Positions 41,149 to 49,684 of a stretch of 64,000 bases of DNA are shown here, in pieces. Numbering within the stretch: the first letter of the stretch is position 1; each line of letters opens with the position of its first letter. Location of the stretch: the NCBI GenBank assembly GCA_949294085.1, contig CASFFX010000004.1:103830-167829 (forward strand). Direction: 5' to 3'. The DNA is from an uncultured bacterium (GTDB lineage: Bacteria; Elusimicrobiota; Elusimicrobia; Elusimicrobiales; Elusimicrobiaceae). Position numbers and translations under genes: made by a program. A model generated the notes under the pieces. The model worked only from the letters and a program-made list of their open reading frames with translations, was not told where the DNA came from and did no database searches.

Positions 41149-42165
41149 TTATTTGAACGAATATTTGCCGCCCAGCAAATCGGCCAGGGGCTTGGTGGTT
41201 TCGTTGCGTTCCAGCACCATTTTGATGATGGCCGTCATCGGGACGGCCAGCAGCGCGCCCATGACGCCCCATACCAGCGCCCAAAAAATTAAGCACGCGA
41301 TTACGACAATCGGGTCCAAATCCATCCCTTTTCCCAGCCACTTGGTTTCCAAAATATTGCCGATGATGAAGTGAATCGTCGTCAGCAAAATAAGGGCCAG
41401 CAGGATGTGCCAGTCCAGCCCGTATTGCAGAAACAAGACGGGCATGGGCAGCATGGTGGAGATGAACGGCCCGATGTTGGGAATAAAGTTTAAGACAAAC
41501 GTCAGCACCGCCAGCATGGAGGCCAGTTCCGCCTTGACGGAAATCAGCACAATCCACGTAAATACGGCGGCCAAAATGGACACAAAAATTTTAATCAGCA
41601 GATAAAACGAAATTTGCTTTTGAATATTGCCCACGAGCGACGGTTTTTCCGCCGAGGCTTTGCCCATAAAAATAAAGATGACAAACAGCGTAATAAGCAC
41701 CAGGTTCGTTAAGATAGACACCACGGTGCTGCCCACGCTTTTAACCATATTAAACACCGGCAGTTTGGCTACCGTATCGGCCACAAACTGGGCGTTGATG
41801 TTAATGCCGTATTTTTGCGAGTGCCCCAGCAGCCAGTCCAGCGTATCGTTGAGGCGTTCGGCATACATATCCGCTCCCGCCACAAAACTTTCAATGGAGC
41901 CCGAGATAAAGAGCACGGACAGCGTGATAATGGTCAAAAAGGCCACAAAACTCAATACCAACCCCAAACTGTAAGGCACTTGCCATTTTTGTTTGAGCCA
42001 GCCGGCCAGCGTGCCGGCCACCATGGAAATAAACAGTGCAATGACAAAGGGCATCAGCACCGTTTTGGTATAGACGAGCACCCACGTGGCCGCGGACGCT
42101 GCCAAAATCATTAAACAAACTGTATTAATAGGAGCTAATTTTTCTAGTGAATTTTTTGGGGACAT
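41149..42165 (-). CDS. AI-2E family transporter (TqsA/PerM-like)
   Basis: A 338-residue membrane protein with the family layout: two or three N-terminal helices, a large soluble loop (about 110-165) and a C-terminal block of helices with FVLNFIPNIGPFISTMLPMP, the family hallmark. Members export AI-2 or act as sodium/proton antiporters; the cargo is unknown here. The start MSPKNSLEKLAP at 42165 is chosen because GAGAGG lies 5 nt upstream. It ends one base before ampG begins, so it may be the first gene of the recycling operon. TATACT near 42184-42189 is a likely -10 on this strand. Confidence 0.85.
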   Translation of the reverse strand: MSPKNSLEKLAPINTVCLMILAASAATWVLVYTKTVLMPFVIALFISMVAGTLAGWLKQKWQVPYSLGLVLSFVAFLTIITLSVLFISGSIESFVAGADMYAERLNDTLDWLLGHSQKYGININAQFVADTVAKLPVFNMVKSVGSTVVSILTNLVLITLFVIFIFMGKASAEKPSLVGNIQKQISFYLLIKIFVSILAAVFTWIVLISVKAELASMLAVLTFVLNFIPNIGPFISTMLPMPVLFLQYGLDWHILLALILLTTIHFIIGNILETKWLGKGMDLDPIVVIACLIFWALVWGVMGALLAVPMTAIIKMVLERNETTKPLADLLGGKYSFK

Positions 42166-42291
42166 AACACCTCTCTTGTATTTAGTATAGCATACGTGCG
42201 GGCAGTGCGTGTTTGGCGGTTTTAAGAAGGGGGGAAATAAAAACTTTCCAAATCGGGGCGGAAATTGATATAATAAATACACACGATTTAA

Positions 42292-42366
42292 GGGCAGTTG
42301 GCGCAGCGGTAGCGCGTCCGCCTCACACGCGGAAGGTCACAGGTTCAAATCCTGTACTGCCCACCA
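42292..42366 (+). tRNA. tRNA-Val (CAC)
   Basis: Acceptor stem GGGCAGT/ACTGCCC, D arm GCGC/GCGC, anticodon stem TCCGC/GCGGA with loop CTCACAC (anticodon CAC), T arm with GGTTCAAATCC, discriminator A and an encoded CCA. A TATAAT at 42269-42274 is a good -10. The 3' part, from the T loop to CCA, is repeated 190 bp downstream. Confidence 0.95.
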
Positions 42367-42434
42367 TTTCTATCATCCCGCCTAGTAGCGGGATTTTTTA
42401 TGGGCAAAAGCGCGCAAACTGCTTTGCGCGCGGC
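42346..42434 (+). repeat. Direct repeat copy 1: tRNA-Val 3' end, terminator and hairpin
   Basis: An 89-bp unit that repeats at 42536-42624 with two mismatches. It begins in the tRNA T loop, includes the CCA end, a terminator (ATCCCGC/GCGGGAT followed by TTTTTT) and a 9-bp hairpin (GCGCGCAAA/TTTGCGCGC). Confidence 0.9.
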
Positions 42435-42535
42435 AGGATTTGAAAGCCGCAGCGATGTGCGAGTTTGCCCATGGGCAAGGCGAGCACCGCGAGGCGGGCC
42501 TGCGAGCGCCGAGCGTCAGCGAGGGGACTTGTAGG
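42435..42535. other. 101-bp segment between the tRNA-Val 3' repeats
   Basis: GC-rich non-coding sequence flanked by the direct repeats. At the boundary, CAGGATTTGAA (42434-42444) is an inverted copy of part of the tRNA T arm (TTCAAATCCTG at 42344-42354). It also holds the perfect palindrome TTGCCCATGGGCAA. No open frame. It could be the remnant of an integrated element or of a local duplication. Confidence 0.6.
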
Positions 42536-42624
42536 CAAATCCTGTACTGCCCACCATTTCTATCATCCCGCCTAGGAGCGGGATTTTTTGTGGGCAAAAG
42601 CGCGCAAACTGCTTTGCGCGCGGC
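42536..42624 (+). repeat. Direct repeat copy 2: partial tRNA-Val 3' end, terminator and hairpin
   Basis: Second copy of the 89-bp unit, differing at two positions (T to G in the terminator loop and A to G after the T-run). It carries only the last part of the tRNA and is not a functional tRNA. Its terminator hairpin is intact. Confidence 0.9.
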
Positions 42625-42723
42625 GGAGTGTTGGGTTCCGCCTGCTTATTTTATATACTATTTATATATCACTAAACTGTCTGCTTTATGCAGGCACTTT
42701 TCATTTAAGGAGTCTTTTTAACT

Positions 42724-43410
42724 ATGGATTGGGGTCTGTTGGTAAACTCATTTATTGGTATGTTGTCTATTTTGAACCCGATCGGCAACGTGCCGATATT
42801 TTTGGAACACGTGGAAAACGAACCGCCCAAAGTGCAGCGGGCGGTGGCCTTGCTGATGGCCTTGTGCATTTTCCTGTTGCTGACGGCTTTCTTCGTGTTC
42901 GGCAGCCGCATTTTGACGTTGTTTGGCATTACCATACCGGCCTTCCGTTTGGCGGGGTCCATTATCATTTTGATTGTGGGGCTGCGCATGTTGCAGGGGA
43001 AAAGCAAATTTGAAAGCCACGGTATTGAAACGGCCGCTTCCCAGGGCAATACGTTTGACCAGGCCCGCAACCGCTTGAGCCATATTTTGGTGCCGGTGGC
43101 GATGCCGCTGTTCATCGGCCCCGGGTCTATTACCACGGCCATTTTGTATGCGGAAAAGACGACCTCTTTTTCCATGGCGATGATGATGATCGGCGTTTTG
43201 TTTTTAAGTTCCGCCATTGTGGGCGTGTGTTTGGTAGGGTCCCGGTACATTTTTAATAAAATCGGGCCCAACGGAACGCAGATTGTGATTCGGTTTATGG
43301 GTATGATTTTGTGCGCGATTGCCATGCAATTTATGATTGACGGCGTTGCCCAGCTGCTGCCCGGAGTATTGGACTCCACCTTTACCCATGCGGCCGGTTC
43401 CGTTAAATAA
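42724..43410 (+). CDS. MarC-family integral membrane protein
   Basis: A 228-residue protein with about six helices and the MarC/UPF0056 hallmarks ILNPIGNVPIFL near residue 16 and a second-half repeat PVAMPLFIGPGSITT. The function of the family is not known; the early link to multidrug resistance has not held up. AAGGAG precedes the ATG. It is a single gene followed by a terminator. Confidence 0.88.
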   Translation: MDWGLLVNSFIGMLSILNPIGNVPIFLEHVENEPPKVQRAVALLMALCIFLLLTAFFVFGSRILTLFGITIPAFRLAGSIIILIVGLRMLQGKSKFESHGIETAASQGNTFDQARNRLSHILVPVAMPLFIGPGSITTAILYAEKTTSFSMAMMMIGVLFLSSAIVGVCLVGSRYIFNKIGPNGTQIVIRFMGMILCAIAMQFMIDGVAQLLPGVLDSTFTHAAGSVK

Positions 43411-43424
43411 ATTTCGTTTTCCCG

Positions 43425-43450
43425 AGGGCGGCGCAAGCCGCCCTTTTTTT
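43425..43450 (+). terminator. Terminator after marC-like gene
   Basis: AGGGCGGC pairs with GCCGCCCT around GCAA, followed by TTTTTT. Confidence 0.85.
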
Positions 43451-43477
43451 ATCCCTTAGAATAGGTACAATACATTT

Positions 43478-45520
43478 ATGGACCATTTCAAACTCGTTTC
43501 TCCGTTCCAGCCCGCGGGCGACCAGCCCAAAGCCATAGAAGCCTTGACGCAGGGTATTTTGTCCGGCGTGCCGCGGCAAACCTTGCTGGGCGTAACGGGC
43601 TCCGGCAAAACGTTTACGATGGCCAACGTGATTGAGCGGGTGAACGTGCCGACGCTGATTTTGTCCCCCAACAAAGTGCTGGCGGCGCAGCTGTATGCGG
43701 AATTTAAGCAATTCTTCCCCGAAAATGCGGTGGAATATTTTATTTCGTATTACGATTATTATCAGCCCGAGGCGTATATCCCCCAAACCGATACGTATAT
43801 TGAAAAAGATTCCGCCGTCAACGAACACATTGACAAACTGCGCCTGAAGGCGACGACGTCCCTGCTGACCCGCAAAGACGTGATTGTGGTGGCGTCCGTT
43901 TCGTGTATTTACAACATTGGCTCGCCGGACAGTTTTCGGGAAATGCGCATTTACGTCAAAAAAGGGGCGCAGATGACGCGCTCTTTCCTTTCGGCCCAGC
44001 TGATCAAAATTCAATACCACCGCGACGAAATGGAATTTTCTTCCGGCAAATTTCGCATGCGCGGCCCGTATGTGGACGTGATGACCCCGTACAGCCAAAA
44101 CGCCATACGGGTGGAAATTGCCGGGCGCAACATTGCCCATATTTACGAAATTCACCCCATCACCGGTAACGTGCTGGCCGAGCTGGATGAAGCCTGGATT
44201 TATCCTGCCAAACATTTTGTGGCGACGGACGAGGACACCCAAAACGCCATTGCCCAAATCCGCCGGGATTTGGACGTCCGCCATGCGGAGCTTTTGCGCA
44301 TGGGCAAAGAACTGGAAGCTTACCGCTTAAAACAACGCACCGAGTACGATTTGGAAATGCTGCAGCAGGCCGGCTTTTGCCCGGGGATTGAAAACTATTC
44401 CCGCTATATGGACGGGCGCAAGCCCGGGCAGCGGCCGGCGTGCTTGCTGGATTATTTCAAACGGTATGACCGATTTTTGATGATGGTGGACGAGTCCCAC
44501 GTGGCACTGCCGCAGGTGCGCGGTATGTTCAACGGGGACCGCGCCCGCAAACAAATGTTGGTGGATTTTGGCTTTCGGCTGCCTTCGGCGTTGGACAACC
44601 GTCCGCTGAAATTTGATGAATTTGAAAAATTGCTCCCGTCCACGGTGTTTGTATCGGCCACGCCCGGCCCGTATGAGCTTAGCGTATGCGGCAACCACAT
44701 TGTGGAGCAAGTCATCCGCCCGACGGGGCTGGTGGATCCCAAAGTCTATATCCACCCGACGGCCGGCCAAATAGATCACCTGGTGCAAAAAATTGCCGAG
44801 CACAAAAAACGCGGAGAACGGACCCTGGTGCTGGCGCTGACCAAAAAAACGGCGGAAGATTTAAGCGCCTTTTTTACTGAAAAGAACATCAAAACGCGCT
44901 ATCTCCACTCCGATATTGAAGCGTTGGACCGGGTGGAAATTTTGAAGGAATTCCGGCAGGGAAAATTTGACGTTTTGGTGGGCATCAACCTGCTGCGCGA
45001 AGGGATTGACATCCCGCAGGTGGGGCTGGTGGCCATTTTGGGGGCGGACAACGAAGGCTTCCTGCGCAACACGACAACGCTGATTCAAATTTCGGGCCGC
45101 GCCGCCCGTAATGCAGACGGCGAAGTGATTTTGTACGCGGACCGCCAAACCGATTCCATCAAATATGCCTTGAACGAAATGAACCGCCGCCGCGAACTGC
45201 AGGAAGCGTATAACCGCGAGCACCACATTACGCCCAAGACGATTCAAAAAATAGAAGTGGAACTGAAGGAACTGGAACAGCAGACCAAGACCAGCGCGTT
45301 TGGCATTTTGAGTCAAACGTTGCCGGAGCCGACGCTGCAAAATATCCAAGCGGTGGAAAAAGACCTGGAACAGCAAATGCTGCAAGCGGCCGATGCGCTG
45401 AATTTTGAATTGGCGGCCGAACTGCGCGACCGCTTGTTTGAACTGCGGCAAATGCGCGTCAAAGGCCCGCAGAAAACGCGCCGCAAAGGCGGGCCGCGCG
45501 GAGAAAGTGGTAAAATATAA
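43478..45520 (+). CDS. uvrB: Excinuclease ABC subunit B
   Basis: Nucleotide-excision repair helicase-like protein that verifies damage with UvrA and recruits UvrC. The 680 residues contain Walker A GVTGSGKTFTMAN near residue 35, the beta-hairpin YYDYYQPEAYIPQTDTYIEK, helicase motifs MMVDESHVALPQ and LLREGIDIPQVGL, and a C-terminal UVR domain (LEQQMLQAADALNFELAAELRD). There is no Shine-Dalgarno; TACAAT (43466-43471) ends 6 nt before the ATG, so the transcript may be leaderless. Confidence 0.98.
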   Translation: MDHFKLVSPFQPAGDQPKAIEALTQGILSGVPRQTLLGVTGSGKTFTMANVIERVNVPTLILSPNKVLAAQLYAEFKQFFPENAVEYFISYYDYYQPEAYIPQTDTYIEKDSAVNEHIDKLRLKATTSLLTRKDVIVVASVSCIYNIGSPDSFREMRIYVKKGAQMTRSFLSAQLIKIQYHRDEMEFSSGKFRMRGPYVDVMTPYSQNAIRVEIAGRNIAHIYEIHPITGNVLAELDEAWIYPAKHFVATDEDTQNAIAQIRRDLDVRHAELLRMGKELEAYRLKQRTEYDLEMLQQAGFCPGIENYSRYMDGRKPGQRPACLLDYFKRYDRFLMMVDESHVALPQVRGMFNGDRARKQMLVDFGFRLPSALDNRPLKFDEFEKLLPSTVFVSATPGPYELSVCGNHIVEQVIRPTGLVDPKVYIHPTAGQIDHLVQKIAEHKKRGERTLVLALTKKTAEDLSAFFTEKNIKTRYLHSDIEALDRVEILKEFRQGKFDVLVGINLLREGIDIPQVGLVAILGADNEGFLRNTTTLIQISGRAARNADGEVILYADRQTDSIKYALNEMNRRRELQEAYNREHHITPKTIQKIEVELKELEQQTKTSAFGILSQTLPEPTLQNIQAVEKDLEQQMLQAADALNFELAAELRDRLFELRQMRVKGPQKTRRKGGPRGESGKI

Positions 45521-45522
45521 TT

Positions 45523-46104
45523 ATGGAAGAAATAACACTCCCTTTGCAATGCGTTAAAAAAGTAATCGGGCTGGAACGGGTGGACAGCACGCAGGATTTG
45601 GCCCGCTTGTTGGCCCAAAAGGGCGAGGCGGAAGGAACCTTGGTGCTGGCGTGTGAGCAAACGGCCGCGCGCCGCTTGGACGGCAGCCGCTTTGCCGCCG
45701 GCGAAGGAGGCGTGTATTTTACGCTGATTCTCCGCCCCGAAAAGAAAGATTTGTGCGCCCGCTCCTTAACCTGCCAAACGGTCCAGGCCGTGGCCGAAGC
45801 CTTGGCGGAAGCGTACGGCATTAAAACCAAAATTCATCAACCTAACCGCGTGCTCGCGTGGGACGGCAAAGCCCGCCAATGGAAGGAAATTGCCGCCGTA
45901 TTAACGGAAACTTTTTTTGATGAAGAGGCCCGCTTTGCTTTGGTGGGCGTGGGAATTAACGTCAATAACCGCGGGGCCCGCCGCGAAACGGACGTAAGCC
46001 TGAAACATTTAATCGGCACGCAGACCAGCAAAGAAATTCTTTTGGGCGAAGTGCTCAACCGTTTTTGGCAGCATTACGCTCAATGGCTGCAGTCGGCCTG
46101 CTGA
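45523..46104 (+). CDS. Biotin-protein-ligase-like protein with altered active site
   Basis: A 193-residue protein with the BirA/LplA fold: VDSTQDLARLLA near 20, GGVYFTLILRP near 62-72, and AAVLTET and LVGVGINVNN in the second half. Its biotinyl-AMP loop, normally GRGRRGR, reads ARRLDGSRF (49-57), and the essential KWPND reads HQPNR (105-109) with Lys replaced by His. It may be a diverged ligase or a non-catalytic relative. No N-terminal repressor domain. It follows uvrB by 2 bp and lacks a Shine-Dalgarno; TAAAAT at 45511-45516 lies 6 nt before the ATG. Confidence 0.65.
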   Translation: MEEITLPLQCVKKVIGLERVDSTQDLARLLAQKGEAEGTLVLACEQTAARRLDGSRFAAGEGGVYFTLILRPEKKDLCARSLTCQTVQAVAEALAEAYGIKTKIHQPNRVLAWDGKARQWKEIAAVLTETFFDEEARFALVGVGINVNNRGARRETDVSLKHLIGTQTSKEILLGEVLNRFWQHYAQWLQSAC

Positions 46105-46141
46105 GTTTGGTTTGTACCATTTGAGTTTCTGTCCGAACAAC

Positions 46142-46174
46142 AAAAACCCCGCTTTTTGCAAAAGCGGGGTTTTT
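46142..46174. terminator. Bidirectional terminator between convergent genes
   Basis: AAAAACCCCGCTTTT pairs with AAAAGCGGGGTTTTT around TGC. It serves the biotin-ligase-like gene on plus and the response regulator on minus. Confidence 0.85.
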
Positions 46175-46191
46175 ATGAAAAGGACGGGACG

Positions 46192-46557
46192 TTAATCGCC
46201 CAGCGCTTTTTTGGCTTTGGCTACAAAGTCCATCAATACAAACGGTTTGGAGCAGAAACCCTTGACCTGCGGATAGGTCAGGAACAGTTTTTCCGATTCC
46301 ACCAAGGCCGACGTAATAATGACCGGGATGGAGGAGAGGGTTTCGTCTTCGTGCATAATTTTGATGATGCTGGCGCCGTCTAACCCGGGGAGCATTACAT
46401 CCAAAATAACCAAATGAGGGTGCACTTTTTTCATCATGGCAATCGCGTCGCGACCCGTTTGGCAGGAATAAATTTCATACCCTTCGCGTGCGAGCACCAG
46501 GGTCAGCAAATCCACAATGCTGGCTTCGTCTTCTACAATTAAAACTCTTTTTTTCAT
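46192..46557 (-). CDS. Single-domain response regulator (CheY-like)
   Basis: A stand-alone receiver domain of 121 residues. The acidic pair is in LIVEDEAS, the phospho-acceptor Asp in VILDVMLPGLDG, the switch Thr/Ser in VIITSAL and the conserved Lys in GFCSKPF. There is no output domain, so it must act through protein contacts or a phosphorelay. The start ATG at 46557 is preferred over the in-frame GTG 12 nt upstream because the GAGAG stretch fits it better. No histidine kinase is nearby. Confidence 0.9.
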   Translation of the reverse strand: MKKRVLIVEDEASIVDLLTLVLAREGYEIYSCQTGRDAIAMMKKVHPHLVILDVMLPGLDGASIIKIMHEDETLSSIPVIITSALVESEKLFLTYPQVKGFCSKPFVLMDFVAKAKKALGD

Positions 46558-46564
46558 AAGCGTT

Positions 46565-46593
46565 TTCACTCTCTGTATCTAATTTATTATACT
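46565..46593 (+). promoter_or_regulatory. Promoter of tilS, predicted leaderless
   Basis: TTCACT (46565-46570) and TATACT (46588-46593) are 17 bp apart. The ATG begins 7 nt after the -10 box, so transcription should start at or next to the initiation codon. No Shine-Dalgarno is present. Confidence 0.5.
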
Positions 46594-46600
46594 TTTTTAT

Positions 46601-47338
46601 ATGACAAAAAAAAGCTTTAATGCTTCCGTACTGCCCCGCATGCGGGCGTTTGCTTCGCGCTTGGTAGGACGGGGCGACTGCGTATTAATCGGGTTAAGCG
46701 GCGGGGCGGATTCGGTGTGCCTGCTGCATTTTTTGCGCTATTTGTCGGCGGAAAAACATTTTGCGCTGGCGGCGGCGCACGTGAACCACGGTTTGCGCGG
46801 CAAAGCCGCGGCGGCGGACCAACGCTTCTGCCGCGATTTATGCGCCCAGCTGGGCATAGAATTTTTAACGCTGAAAACCGATGCCAAAAAAGTGGCTGCA
46901 AAATGGAATTTAAGCCCGGAACATGGCGCCCGCAAAGCCCGCTACGACGCGTTTGCCAAGCTGGCCCGCCGCTGGGGCGCCAACAAAGTGGCCTTGGGCC
47001 ACCAACTGGACGACCAGGCCGAAACCGTATTGCTCAATTTACTGCGGGGCACCCAAGCCAAAGGGCTGGCCGGTATCCCGGTGCGCCGCCCGTTGGTAAA
47101 AGGAGTGGAAATTATTCGCCCGCTTTTGTGCATTACCCGCGCGGAAACGGAAGCGTATCTGCAAAACAACGGGTTGCCGCACGTAACCGATCAGACCAAT
47201 TTTGACGATGCTTTTACCCGCAATTGGATCCGCGGGACGCTGCTGCCGCTGTTGGAAAGCAAACAGCCGCAAATTAAAAAACACTTGGCGTTGCTGGCAC
47301 AGGAAGTGGCTTCGCTTCTTGTGCTGAGGCAGAAATAG
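46601..47338 (+). CDS. tilS: tRNA(Ile)-lysidine synthase, short form
   Basis: Modifies C34 of tRNA-Ile(CAU) to lysidine so that AUA is read as Ile. The N-type ATP pyrophosphatase motif SGGADS is at 33-38 and HVNHGLRGKAA, GHQLDDQAETVLLNLLRG and RNWIRGTLLPLL follow the family. At 245 residues it consists of the catalytic domain plus a short tail; most TilS proteins have additional C-terminal domains (320-430 residues). The divergent promoter region is shared with the response regulator. Confidence 0.9.
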   Translation: MTKKSFNASVLPRMRAFASRLVGRGDCVLIGLSGGADSVCLLHFLRYLSAEKHFALAAAHVNHGLRGKAAAADQRFCRDLCAQLGIEFLTLKTDAKKVAAKWNLSPEHGARKARYDAFAKLARRWGANKVALGHQLDDQAETVLLNLLRGTQAKGLAGIPVRRPLVKGVEIIRPLLCITRAETEAYLQNNGLPHVTDQTNFDDAFTRNWIRGTLLPLLESKQPQIKKHLALLAQEVASLLVLRQK

Positions 47339-47359
47339 CGGTTCATTTGGGATAGATCC

Positions 47360-47381
47360 GGCGGCGAAAGCCGCCTTTTTT
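47360..47381 (+). terminator. Terminator after tilS
   Basis: GGCGGC pairs with GCCGCC around GAAA, followed by TTTTTT. Confidence 0.8.
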
Positions 47382-47387
47382 GTGGGT

Positions 47388-48158
47388 TTATAAGGAACGA
47401 AGCAAGCGGTAGAATTTGTCTCGTGCGTACCGCTCGGCAAAGGGCGAGTGGCTGCACTTTTCCAGCACAAACACCTGCGGTGCCTGCCCGCATTGCGCCA
47501 GCGGCTCCAACACGCCTTGCAAGGGATGCGGGTCTTGCCGTCCGTGCAGCACGGTGAGGGGGCAGGTCAGCTTTTCGGCTGCGCGCAGCCATTGGCCTTC
47601 CCGTCGGGCGCGCTCGGCCTGCGGCCAGACGGCCTGATATTGGCGGGCATCCAGCTCCAGGGCAGAGTCATCATACGCGCATGGATGAAAAAAATCGGTT
47701 TTTTGAGTCAGCTCGTCCAACGTTTCAAACGCTTCCTGCCGTTGCGGGCAATCCGATAGGGCTGTTTGTTCGGCGCGAAGATAAGCGTCGGCTTCTTCGG
47801 GCGACAAAAGCGCCAGGCGGTTTTGGCGGATGAGCGGGACGAACTCTTCCGTCAGCGGCGGGCAGGAAATCAACACCAGCCGGCGGACGTCTTGCGGATG
47901 TGTAGCGGCGTATGCCAGCGCCAGCCACGCGCCCCACGAGTGCCCGGCCAGCGTAACCGGCCCTTGGGCCAGCCGAAGCTGTTCGTGCAGTTCCTGCACC
48001 AGCGCGTCTATTGTCAGCCGGGTTTGCAGCGGTTCCAGCACGCCGCGGCTGCGGCCCAATTCGGCCGCCGCGCCGGCCAGACTGCCGCGTGCCCCCGGCC
48101 CGCCATGCAGCAAGGCCAGCCCGTAAGGCGGTTTTCCGTATAAGCGTACATTTTTCAT
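47388..48158 (-). CDS. Alpha/beta hydrolase
   Basis: A 256-residue cytoplasmic hydrolase. The nucleophile elbow is GHSWGAW, the acid Asp is in VLHGRQDPHP and the catalytic His in EKCSHSPFAE. LLHGGPGARGS near the start forms the oxyanion region and resembles proline-iminopeptidase-type enzymes (HGGPG). Substrate unknown. The start MKNVRLYGK is chosen because GGGAATTC purines lie upstream; the longer frame begins in the murE promoter. Confidence 0.75.
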   Translation of the reverse strand: MKNVRLYGKPPYGLALLHGGPGARGSLAGAAAELGRSRGVLEPLQTRLTIDALVQELHEQLRLAQGPVTLAGHSWGAWLALAYAATHPQDVRRLVLISCPPLTEEFVPLIRQNRLALLSPEEADAYLRAEQTALSDCPQRQEAFETLDELTQKTDFFHPCAYDDSALELDARQYQAVWPQAERARREGQWLRAAEKLTCPLTVLHGRQDPHPLQGVLEPLAQCGQAPQVFVLEKCSHSPFAERYARDKFYRLLRSL

Positions 48159-48223
48159 TGGTTGAATTCCCTGGGGGCGGACGCCCCTTTCCCTATATTC
48201 TATCAATTTGATACCATATTGCT

Positions 48224-49684
48224 ATGTCCTCTAGTATCGTGTTGGATTTAGCGGCCCAGAAAGGGGTGCGCGTGCAAGGCCTTACGTTCCGCTCGCAGGA
48301 CGTACGCCCCGGATTTGTGTTTTTTGCGCTCAAAGGCGCCAATGCAGACGGCAATTTGTTTATTGACGACGCTCTGGCCCGCGGCGCGCAGATGATTGTT
48401 TCCTCTTTTCCGGCGCGGAAACCCTGCCCGGTGCTGTACTGCCAATCCGCCGATATTGACCGGGACATGGCCGACGCCGCCTATGCGTTTTATGGCCGCC
48501 CGTCCGACCGGCTGAATATGATTGGCATTACGGGCACCAAAGGCAAAACGTCTATTGCGTATTTGCTGGAATCGGTCCTGACCGAAGCGGGGCATAAAGT
48601 AGGCGCTTTGGGCACCGTCAACTACCGCATTGCCGGGCAGGTGGTCAGCGCGGCCCCCAATACTACGCCGGCCGCGTTGGTGCTGTTTGACCTGCTGGCC
48701 CGGATGAAACAAAGCGGGTGCGACAGCGTGGTCATGGAAGTTTCTTCCCACGCGTTGGAATTACAGCGCGTGCGGCACATTTGGTACGATACGGCCGTGT
48801 TTACCAATTTGCAGCGGGATCATTTGGACTTTCATCATACATTTGAAAATTATTTTCAAGCCAAGCAAAAATTATTTGAAAATCTGGCCGATCCGGCCAA
48901 CCCCAAACCGCTCCGCACCGCCGTGATTAATACGGACGATCCCTACGGACGGCGCCTGGCGGACGGACTGCGGGGGCGCGTCAAAATCGTAACGTTTGGG
49001 ATAGAACAGCCGGCCGATTTTAGAGCGGAGCAAATTGTGCCGTCTTTAGACGGAACTTCGTTTACCGTCAACGGGCATCCGGCGCACATCCGCCTGCTGG
49101 GGCGGCATAATGTGTACAATGCGCTGGGCGCGTATGCGGCGGCGCGCGTGAACGGCGTGGACGCGGAAACCCTGGCCCGCGGATTGGACCGTTTGGCGGG
49201 CGTTCCGGGCCGTATGGAACGTATTGACGAAGGACAGGATTTTGCGGTGTTTGTGGATTTTGCTTATACCGAAGAATCACTGCTGCGCGCGTTTGAAACG
49301 CTGGCTCCGTTTCAAAAAGGGCGGCTTTTGGTGGTGTTTGGCTGTGGGGGACAGCGGGACCGCACCAAGCGCCCGCTGATGGGAAAAGCGGCGTGTGCGC
49401 ATACGGACCATGTGTTTTTGACCAACGACAACCCCCGCTGTGAGGACCCGCAACAAATTTTTAACGATATTTTACAAGGGATGAAAGGATTTTCCAATTA
49501 CGAAATCGTGCCCGACCGCGCCGAGGCAATAGCCCGCGCGCTGCAGCAGGCCCGCCCCCACGATATTGTGCTGGTGGCCGGCAAAGGGCACGAAGAGTGG
49601 CAGATTGTAGGCACCGAAAAGCGCCATTTTTCCGACCAGGAAACCGTCCGCCGCTGTTTAGGGAAACGAAAGCAATATGTTTAG
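48224..49684 (+). CDS. murE: UDP-MurNAc-L-Ala-D-Glu:meso-DAP ligase
   Basis: Adds the third stem-peptide residue. The 486-residue Mur ligase has the ATP loop GITGTKGKTSIAYLLE near 103, and DNPRCEDP near 402, whose DNPR box signals meso-diaminopimelate rather than lysine. This fits the dap genes nearby. There is no Shine-Dalgarno; TACCAT (48212-48217) ends 6 nt before the ATG, so a leaderless message is likely. It overlaps murD by 8 nt. Confidence 0.95.
   Translation: MSSSIVLDLAAQKGVRVQGLTFRSQDVRPGFVFFALKGANADGNLFIDDALARGAQMIVSSFPARKPCPVLYCQSADIDRDMADAAYAFYGRPSDRLNMIGITGTKGKTSIAYLLESVLTEAGHKVGALGTVNYRIAGQVVSAAPNTTPAALVLFDLLARMKQSGCDSVVMEVSSHALELQRVRHIWYDTAVFTNLQRDHLDFHHTFENYFQAKQKLFENLADPANPKPLRTAVINTDDPYGRRLADGLRGRVKIVTFGIEQPADFRAEQIVPSLDGTSFTVNGHPAHIRLLGRHNVYNALGAYAAARVNGVDAETLARGLDRLAGVPGRMERIDEGQDFAVFVDFAYTEESLLRAFETLAPFQKGRLLVVFGCGGQRDRTKRPLMGKAACAHTDHVFLTNDNPRCEDPQQIFNDILQGMKGFSNYEIVPDRAEAIARALQQARPHDIVLVAGKGHEEWQIVGTEKRHFSDQETVRRCLGKRKQYV

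Noticed and set aside
42292..42624. CRISPR-like repeat at the tRNA-Val locus
   Set aside because: There are only two copies of a unit that contains a tRNA end and terminator, with no regular spacers and no cas genes.
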